The notes under the pieces were generated by a model. That model was given only the letters and a program-made list of their open reading frames with translations. It did not search any database and was not told the DNA's origin. Positions 58,704-64,000 of a DNA stretch of 64,000 nucleotides are shown here, piece after piece. The stretch's first letter is position 1. Each line of letters starts with the position of its first letter. The translations under genes and the position numbers were made by a program. The DNA is from Lachnospiraceae bacterium (GTDB lineage: Bacteria; Bacillota; Clostridia; Lachnospirales; Lachnospiraceae), in the NCBI GenBank assembly GCA_029067085.1, contig JAIEFE010000010.1, positions 62,001 to 126,000 of the forward strand. Direction: 5' to 3'.

Positions 58704-58799
58704 TGAAGAAGGGCTCGTAATTCTGCTTTTATTATTCATTCTTTTTACTTTTACCCTATTTTTCACGAAATATTGTACTGTATCAAAAAACAATAAAAA

Positions 58800-58818
58800 C
58801 TGATCATCTTATGATCAG
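58800..58818. promoter_or_regulatory. Inverted repeat before the small XRE gene
   Basis: CTGATCATCTTATGATCAG is a perfect 8-bp inverted repeat with a 3-bp centre, 15 bases before the start codon of the XRE gene and just ahead of its ribosome-binding site. It is a good candidate for autorepression by the XRE dimer. Confidence 0.6.
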
Positions 58819-58833
58819 AGAAAAGAGGCTGAT

Positions 58834-59193
58834 ATGGAACTTGGCGATCTTCTGACCATGCTGCGAAAAGAAAAAGGCTTACTGCAAAAGGATGTGGCAA
58901 TCTATCTGAATCTGACTGTCGCAACCGTCTCAAATTACGAAAAAAAAGTCCGCATGCCCGATCTCGAAACTCTGGTCAGGCTTGCAGACCTTTACGACGT
59001 CTCCACCGACTATCTTCTTCAAAGGACTCGCTGCCGTACAAGCATCCGCACACTTGGCAGACGATTATCGGCAGACTTCACCGTGGGCGATCTGATCGAC
59101 ACAACGCTGCATCTGGATCGAAACAGCATCCGTTTTCTTCTTGAGTGCTGCGATCTGCTGCGACAGCGCGGCCGTATAAATGACATGAAATAA
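58834..59193 (+). CDS. Small XRE-family regulator
   Basis: This is a 119-residue protein. Residues ~3-60 are a Cro/C1 helix-turn-helix (LGDLLTMLRKEKGLLQKDVAIYLNLTVATVSNYEKKVRMPDLETLVRLADLYDVSTDYLLQ). Residues ~65-119 are a short basic and helical tail (RCRTSIRTLGRRLSADFTVGDLIDTTLHLDRNSIRFLLECCDLLRQRGR) that may dimerise. AGAGG precedes the ATG. Its likely target is the inverted repeat at its own promoter. It is a single-gene unit closed by a terminator, divergent from the deaminase gene. Other targets are unknown. Confidence 0.9.
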   Translation: MELGDLLTMLRKEKGLLQKDVAIYLNLTVATVSNYEKKVRMPDLETLVRLADLYDVSTDYLLQRTRCRTSIRTLGRRLSADFTVGDLIDTTLHLDRNSIRFLLECCDLLRQRGRINDMK

Positions 59194-59221
59194 GCGCCGC
59201 TCTACGGACATGTCGGCGCTT
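59192..59221 (+). terminator. Hairpin at the end of the small XRE gene
   Basis: AAGCGCCG (59192-59199) pairs perfectly with CGGCGCTT (59214-59221), overlapping the stop codon. The following bases lack a strong U-run. A second small hairpin (AACCC/GGGTT, about 59237-59254) follows in the 154-base gap, which is otherwise empty. Confidence 0.6.
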
Positions 59222-59375
59222 GATCATGCTCACTGAACCCCAAAAACAGGGTTTATTAAAATCGCTCTTTTTTCGGTCTCAGCATTCTATTTCTCCGGCT
59301 TAAATGCCGAAATCTCTGTCTTTAATCCGGCCATATTACAATGAGAAAATTAATCAAAAGTCAGTATAAAGATGT

Positions 59376-61253
59376 TCAAACATAATACTGCGCCTGCGCC
59401 TCCCACATTCTGCTGTAAACGCCTCCCGCATCCGCCACAAGCTTCTCATGCGTTCCGTTCTGGACGATCTGTCCTTCATCAAACACAACGATCTCATCGC
59501 AAAAGCGGCAGCTGCTCATCCGATGTGATATAAACACTGCGGTCTTCTCCGCCACCATATCATTAAAGCGTGTATATATATCCTGTTCGGCAATCGGGTC
59601 CAGCGCGCTTGTCGGCTCATCCAGTATCACCATAGGGGCGTCGCGGTACAGCGCTCTGGCAAGCGCGATCTTCTGCTTTTCACCGCCTGATATTTCAATC
59701 CCTTCCTCATCCCCATCCTGCTGATCCTTTAAGAGTTTCGTATCAATTCCGCTCTGCATGTTTTTGACTCTCTCATAGATGCCGGCATCCTGAAGACTCT
59801 TTATCACCTTGTCCCTGTCAAATTCAGGGCCTGCTGCCACGTTTTCCGCTAGCGAGAAGGAAAAGATCTTGTAATCCTGAAACACGATGGAAAAGAGCCG
59901 GATATATTCGTTATAATCATATTTGCGAATGTCAATTCCGTTTAAAAGGATCTCTCCCTCCGTAGGATCGTACAGCCTGCACAGAAGTTTGATGAAGGTT
60001 GTCTTACCGGCTCCGTTTGCGCCTACGATCGCTAATTTCCGACCCATTTTCAACTGAAAGGACACATTTTTTAAGACCAGCCTGTCATTGTTGGGATAAT
60101 GAAAGCTCACATTTCGAAACTCCAGCTCGTACTCGTTATCAAACCGTTTTTCCACGGGAAGCGTCCCGTCATACTTTTCGTTTTTGACCTCCATCAGCTC
60201 ATTATAGCTTTCCAGATAAATATTCTGTGTATTGATTCTGATAATATGTGAGAACACAACACTGACCTGCGTCTGCAGCAGTGTGATCGCACTGATATAT
60301 TTTGTCACCTCACCGATGGTTATCATGCCGTAAATAGCCTTGATACCCACATAGGAATATACCGCCACAATAAATATATTGTGTGCAAGATATGCCCACG
60401 CTCCGATCTTCGCACTGTCTCTGATCATCTGCTTCTGCGCATTCTCAATATTATATCGGGCTTCCATACCCTTTCTCTGAATCACATCAAACATTTTAAA
60501 GATACGGATATCCTTACCCATGGAATAGTTATTGATCAAGTAAAAGAAAAACCAGTAAATCCTTTTCTGTTTCACTTCAATCTGATCGCAATCGTAACGC
60601 ATCTGCCCTTGCTTTGCCTCACATTTACTCCCGATATAAATACTGGCCGCCAGCAGACTGAGCAGCAGTACATAGCTGAGCGGAGATGCAAAAAAGCCAT
60701 ACACTGCGCCTTCCCCATGATAAGGCGTGACAAGAAACAGCCCTGCCATCGTAACAACCGCTCCGATGCAGGAAAGCACCGCGCCGAACAGATCCAATGT
60801 AGCCAATAAATATTCACCCATTCCCCCCATCTTATCCGTATTACCGTCCGCCTGCGCGATTAGTTCCAAGGTACTGTTTCTTTCCAGAATATCATAGTCC
60901 ATACGCATCGCCTTAGATCCGATATCCCGATTCTTTCGATGGGACACTAACTGCCAGTTCATTTGCAGAAGCTGCATCGCGGCACAGCGGATCAATTCCA
61001 TCAACAAACGGCCGCCCACCATAATCGCCGCAACCATCAGAATCTTTTCTTTGTCCGCTCTGTTCACCAGCATATCCACAATCTGCGCACCAAGGATCAT
61101 ATACAGAAACGGCATAGCCCGCTCCATAAACGTAAAGACGACAGCGATAGGAATATAAGAAGGGCAAAGCTTGTGTATCGTTCCAATATTCTTCTTAAAA
61201 CACTGAAAAAAGGGAAGTCTTTTCATTTGATCATCCGCATTATTATTCTTCAT
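59376..61253 (-). CDS. ABC exporter half-transporter (type IV fold), second subunit
   Basis: This is a roughly 625-residue protein. Six membrane helices (~30-330) are followed by an ATPase domain (~370-610) with Walker A GANGAGKTT, Q-loop FQDYKIFSF, signature ISGGEKQKIAL, Walker B MVILDEPTSALD and switch ISHRMSS. The start is ATG 61253, just inside the end of the preceding gene (11-bp overlap); an in-frame start at 61310 would overlap further. With the neighbouring half-transporter it forms a heterodimeric exporter. Lipid, peptide and drug export are all possible. Confidence 0.92.
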   Translation of the reverse strand: MKNNNADDQMKRLPFFQCFKKNIGTIHKLCPSYIPIAVVFTFMERAMPFLYMILGAQIVDMLVNRADKEKILMVAAIMVGGRLLMELIRCAAMQLLQMNWQLVSHRKNRDIGSKAMRMDYDILERNSTLELIAQADGNTDKMGGMGEYLLATLDLFGAVLSCIGAVVTMAGLFLVTPYHGEGAVYGFFASPLSYVLLLSLLAASIYIGSKCEAKQGQMRYDCDQIEVKQKRIYWFFFYLINNYSMGKDIRIFKMFDVIQRKGMEARYNIENAQKQMIRDSAKIGAWAYLAHNIFIVAVYSYVGIKAIYGMITIGEVTKYISAITLLQTQVSVVFSHIIRINTQNIYLESYNELMEVKNEKYDGTLPVEKRFDNEYELEFRNVSFHYPNNDRLVLKNVSFQLKMGRKLAIVGANGAGKTTFIKLLCRLYDPTEGEILLNGIDIRKYDYNEYIRLFSIVFQDYKIFSFSLAENVAAGPEFDRDKVIKSLQDAGIYERVKNMQSGIDTKLLKDQQDGDEEGIEISGGEKQKIALARALYRDAPMVILDEPTSALDPIAEQDIYTRFNDMVAEKTAVFISHRMSSCRFCDEIVVFDEGQIVQNGTHEKLVADAGGVYSRMWEAQAQYYV

Positions 61254-63069
61254 GGTTCTCAACTTCTCCTTCCTTATAGTATTGACTCTGCACCTCAAAA
61301 ATCTCCGCATACTTTCCCTTCTTTTCCATCAGTTCATCATGCGTCCCCGTTTCCACGATCCTGCCGTCTTCCAGGAAAAGAATCTTATCACAGAACTTTG
61401 TACTCGCAAGTCTGTGAGAGATAAACAGCGCTGATTTGCCCCGGGTTGCCGTTTGATACTCCTCGTACATATTGCTTTCTGCGATCGGGTCCAGTGCGGC
61501 TGTCGGTTCGTCAAGCACCAGCATGGGTGCATCCTTATACAGGCATCTGGCAAGCATGAGCTTTTGCATCATACCGCCCGACAGCTGAATCCCATCGGGG
61601 TCAAAATCCTGAGTTAAGTTTGTCAGTTCCTTCCGATCGAGAACCGCAACATCCTTCCACAGACCGGCACGGAGCAGGCATTCACGAACTCTCTCCAAAT
61701 CCGTTTCTTCCTCCACACGACCCGACACGTTGCCGGCAATGGAGACCGGTATCATATTGATATCCTGAAAAATAACAGCCAAAAGCTCATGGTACTCGTC
61801 CAGATTTAACGTCTCAATGGAATGACCACCGATCAGGATCTCTCCGCCTGTTGGATGATAGAATCCGCAAAGCAGCTTGATCAGGGTAGTCTTCCCTGCT
61901 CCGTTGTTTCCCACAAGCGCTATCTTCTCCCCCGGCTGAATGACAAAGGATACATCTTTCAAAATCTCCTCTCCGTCCTCCTCATAACGGAAAGAAACGT
62001 TTCTAAATTCAATCTCCGGAAACTGTTTATACCACGCAGCGGGAATTGACATTCCTTCTTCCCGCAGGAATCGATTCGGGTAATCCATCATCTTGCGATA
62101 TTCACATATCATCTGATTTCCCTCCAGCAGATAACTGATATGATAGCGCATGTTCCCGAACCATTCGGCAAGCCCTGCGACCACGCCGAGTCCCAACGTA
62201 AATTCCGCTATACTTAAAGAGCCGTTCAACACTCCCGTGATCAGGATCCCATATGCCAGAATATCCCTTGCCGCCACAAAAAGGGCGTCGGAAACGCTTA
62301 CCGCATACTTGCGCCTGCACTGCCCTGCCGTCAGCGCCATGTTCTTGACTTCCAGTCTGTCAAACCCCGCACGGAACCAGTCCGCCATATTGTAGATGCG
62401 AATATCCTTGCCGTTCTCCACGGATGTGGTCTGCTGCTTCAGATAAAAAAACCTGCCCCATATCCTGTACTGTTCTTCCATGTTTTTGGCTCTGTATTTA
62501 CGGGAGCGGGCCTCCAGCAGCGAGCTTACTACGGACATGGCCACAATAACCACCATGATCCGCCAGTCAAAAAACGATATTGTCATGGAATACAAAAAGA
62601 CTCCTATGATCGTGGCAGCGATGAGCGGACAATTGATGTACATCAGGCTGACACCCTGCCTGTACATATTGACGGCATGAGTAGCCCGGGTTAAAAGACG
62701 CTGCTGTGCGGGAGACTCCACATTGTCATAGTCCGCATGCAGGCTTTTTCTCACCAGTTTCATCAAAAATTCTCTGTTTTGGGCGGTCTCATAATAATGA
62801 TCACTCCACATCTTGACATACTGGTCCCCGATCTGACAAAACAGATAGACGGCCAGCATGACGGCCATAACCATCAGATAATGACCCAGCTTACCCTTTT
62901 CGGTAATGCTTGCAACGGCCGCGGCAAGTGTCAGCGTACCGACCACACGTCCCACAAGATAAAAAAACACCGTGCCATATACCCCCAATCTCATTGCGGG
63001 TTTTACGTCATACAAAGTCTTATATATGTACCGCACGTTGCTGAACAATGAATACTCTTTTTCTTTCAT
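61243..63069 (-). CDS. ABC exporter half-transporter (type IV fold), first subunit
   Basis: This is a roughly 608-residue protein with six N-terminal membrane helices (~30-320) and an ATPase domain (~355-590): Walker A GNNGAGKTT, Q-loop FQDINMIPV, signature LSGGMMQKLML, Walker B MLVLDEPTAALD and switch ISHRLAS. The two subunits differ in signature, but both keep the Glu after Walker B. There is no N-terminal peptidase domain, so it does not process double-glycine leaders. ATG 63069 lies seven bases after GAGG; the GTG at 63075 is too close. It follows a two-component pair separated by a terminator. Confidence 0.92.
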   Translation of the reverse strand: MKEKEYSLFSNVRYIYKTLYDVKPAMRLGVYGTVFFYLVGRVVGTLTLAAAVASITEKGKLGHYLMVMAVMLAVYLFCQIGDQYVKMWSDHYYETAQNREFLMKLVRKSLHADYDNVESPAQQRLLTRATHAVNMYRQGVSLMYINCPLIAATIIGVFLYSMTISFFDWRIMVVIVAMSVVSSLLEARSRKYRAKNMEEQYRIWGRFFYLKQQTTSVENGKDIRIYNMADWFRAGFDRLEVKNMALTAGQCRRKYAVSVSDALFVAARDILAYGILITGVLNGSLSIAEFTLGLGVVAGLAEWFGNMRYHISYLLEGNQMICEYRKMMDYPNRFLREEGMSIPAAWYKQFPEIEFRNVSFRYEEDGEEILKDVSFVIQPGEKIALVGNNGAGKTTLIKLLCGFYHPTGGEILIGGHSIETLNLDEYHELLAVIFQDINMIPVSIAGNVSGRVEEETDLERVRECLLRAGLWKDVAVLDRKELTNLTQDFDPDGIQLSGGMMQKLMLARCLYKDAPMLVLDEPTAALDPIAESNMYEEYQTATRGKSALFISHRLASTKFCDKILFLEDGRIVETGTHDELMEKKGKYAEIFEVQSQYYKEGEVENHEE

Positions 63070-63192
63070 GCACACACCTCTTCACTCCGGCTCTTCACTC
63101 GCTGAGGATCTTGTATAACCGGAAAAATTCCCCTTCCTTTTTCAGTCATTTTCTCCATACTTATTTTACCACGTATCAATGAAATAAAAAAA

Positions 63193-63225
63193 ATCGTGCA
63201 CGAATTGCTGTTTTTCGTACACGAT
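63193..63225 (-). terminator. Terminator of the two-component operon
   Basis: ATCGTGCACGAA (63193-63204) and TTCGTACACGAT (63214-63225) form a 12-bp stem. The one mismatch on the plus strand (C199-A219) becomes a G-U pair in the minus RNA, and TTTTTTTT follows on the minus strand. It thus acts in the direction of the kinase gene and separates it from the exporter genes. Confidence 0.85.
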
Positions 63226-63248
63226 TGCGGTTTCCGGCGCGGGAGCTG

Positions 63249-63938
63249 TCACAGTGGCAGCATGATCTCGGTGGAAAACACTCCCGGCTCATTGGCCCGC
63301 CTGATATATCCGTTATATTTTTCCACAACAAGGTCAATGCGCTTCAGACCATGTCCATGATCACCGCGTTTGTTCGATATATACTCCGCATCAAGCTTCC
63401 TGATCACTTCGCCGGTGGAGTTGGTAACGGTAATATAAAGCTGTTGTTTCCGGATACATAAATAAATGCGCAGGAATCGCTCTGCATCCTCCGGCATTTT
63501 TCTGCAGGACTCAACCGCATTATCGATCAGATTCCCTATGATGACACACAGGTCAATATCCTCAATCGCCAGATTCTCCCCGATTTCCGCCTTACAGTTA
63601 ATGCGGATCTTCTCCTTTTCGGCAATGCTCAGCTTACTGTTCAATATGGCATCCAGACTGATATTGCCTGTGGTGTATTTCACCTTGATCCCGTCAAGAT
63701 CTCCCTCAAGTTCATTCAGATACTTTTCCGCTTCTTCAATCTGTCCCATGGCAAGGTGCGCCTTGAGCTTCTGAAGATGATTGTGGTAATCGTGACGCCA
63801 GCCTCGCATCGTCATATAAATCTCATTCACTTCCTCAACTTGTCTGGACATCACCGCAACCTGATAATTCAGATATTTTCTGTCGCCAAAACGAAACATC
63901 CTGTGCCCCCTGATTCTGCCTTGTTCCTTCCTAATCAT
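63249..63938 (-). CDS. GHKL-type sensor histidine kinase without membrane domain
   Basis: This is a 229-residue kinase of the AgrC/NatK-like GHKL class. The phosphoacceptor block is RGWRHDYHNHLQKLKAHLAMG (H of RHDYHNH). The N-box is IIGNLIDNAVESC and the last ATP-binding block is RGDHGHGLKRIDLVVEKYNGYIRR. The long N-terminal sensor with membrane helices normal for AgrC is absent, so the input is cytosolic or comes from a partner. Its ATG overlaps the response regulator stop by one base (TAATG). A MFRFGDRKYLNYQ start at about 63899 is an alternative. Confidence 0.88.
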   Translation of the reverse strand: MIRKEQGRIRGHRMFRFGDRKYLNYQVAVMSRQVEEVNEIYMTMRGWRHDYHNHLQKLKAHLAMGQIEEAEKYLNELEGDLDGIKVKYTTGNISLDAILNSKLSIAEKEKIRINCKAEIGENLAIEDIDLCVIIGNLIDNAVESCRKMPEDAERFLRIYLCIRKQQLYITVTNSTGEVIRKLDAEYISNKRGDHGHGLKRIDLVVEKYNGYIRRANEPGVFSTEIMLPL

Positions 63939-64000
63939 TATTTGAAAAAGTATTTCATGAACGCATCATTCAGCGGTCCGTACGCGCCGCGGCTGACCGG
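63938..64000 (-). CDS. LytTR response regulator, C-terminal fragment
   Basis: The minus strand from 64000 reads PVSRGAYGPLNDAFMKYFFK and stops at TAA 63938-63940. The GPLNDAFMKYFF ending is characteristic of the LytTR DNA-binding domain of AgrA-like response regulators that work with GHKL kinases. The rest of the gene lies outside the window to the right. The one-base stop/start overlap with the kinase gene supports coupled translation of a two-component pair. Confidence 0.8.
   Translation of the reverse strand, partial: PVSRGAYGPLNDAFMKYFFK

Noticed and set aside
1..64000. tRNA, rRNA, CRISPR arrays, transposons and phage genes
   Set aside because: I saw no cloverleaf with CCA-end context, no rRNA segment, no regularly spaced direct repeats and no transposase, integrase or phage protein among the frames.

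Overview
The window looks like chromosome of a Gram-positive obligate anaerobe of the Lachnospiraceae (Clostridia). The reasons are the acetate-forming pair pta-ackA, the minimal SmsC-SmsB iron-sulfur machinery, the UPF0210/UPF0237 pair, FeoAB, an ECF vitamin-type transporter, a WalJ homologue, a long FtsA-like protein beside coaE-polA, LytTR regulators and sigma-A promoters of TTGNNN-17-TATAAT type. I see no rRNA, tRNA, CRISPR, prophage or transposase genes. The genus cannot be fixed from this window.

Layout. 1-4000: three ABC-2 type transporter parts and a LytTR/DUF3021 regulator pair. 4000-12200: a stress and drug-response stretch. It holds a GNAT and a lipoprotein, a tandem hemerythrin behind a structured leader, a MerR-methyltransferase fusion with a 19-bp-spacer promoter, an XRE regulator, two GNATs behind what reads as a complete leader-peptide attenuator, and a tetR-ABC operon. 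12200-19500: a beta-propeller plus solute-binding lipoprotein, ackA, pta, tmcAL and an acyltransferase; two copies of a 44-bp covarying terminator repeat flank the lipoprotein gene. 19500-24500: cardiolipin synthase translationally coupled to smsCB, then rmuC and an HPr-like protein without the catalytic histidine. 24500-32800: GH5 cellulase, SulP transporter, a glycerol-1-phosphate dehydrogenase-like enzyme, a GH13 amylase with a LacI/CcpA-type operator, and an unknown membrane protein. 32800-36700: one operon of gamma-glutamylcysteine ligase, class II amidotransferase, cysteine desulfurase and NifU-like scaffold. 36700-46100: GNAT-Nudix fusion, P-loop protein, LysM protein, feoAB, an epimerase and a complete ECF transporter. 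46100-59200: UPF0210/ACT pair, soluble chemoreceptor-like protein, walJ, ftsA-like gene, coaE, polA, a small zinc-finger membrane protein, a GH25 lysozyme with a phased hexamer array upstream, YitT, dCMP deaminase and a small XRE regulator. 59200-64000: a heterodimeric ABC exporter below a LytTR/GHKL two-component pair that runs off the right edge.

The most striking element is the leader at about 9655-9933. It has a promoter, an 18-codon leader peptide with a good ribosome-binding site, a hairpin that can sequester an antiterminator strand, that antiterminator, and a strong intrinsic terminator just before the ribosome-binding site of a GNAT gene. This is the architecture of ribosome-sensing antibiotic-resistance attenuators, here on an acetyltransferase operon. 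Other leads are the alternative-pairing leader upstream of a hemerythrin in which both domains carry Gln instead of one His iron ligand, the gcl/gat/nifS/nifU sulfur operon, and the 10-bp-phased TGTNAY array upstream of the lysozyme.

All calls come from reading the sequence. No database search or folding program was run, and family names rest on recognised motifs and overall protein layout.
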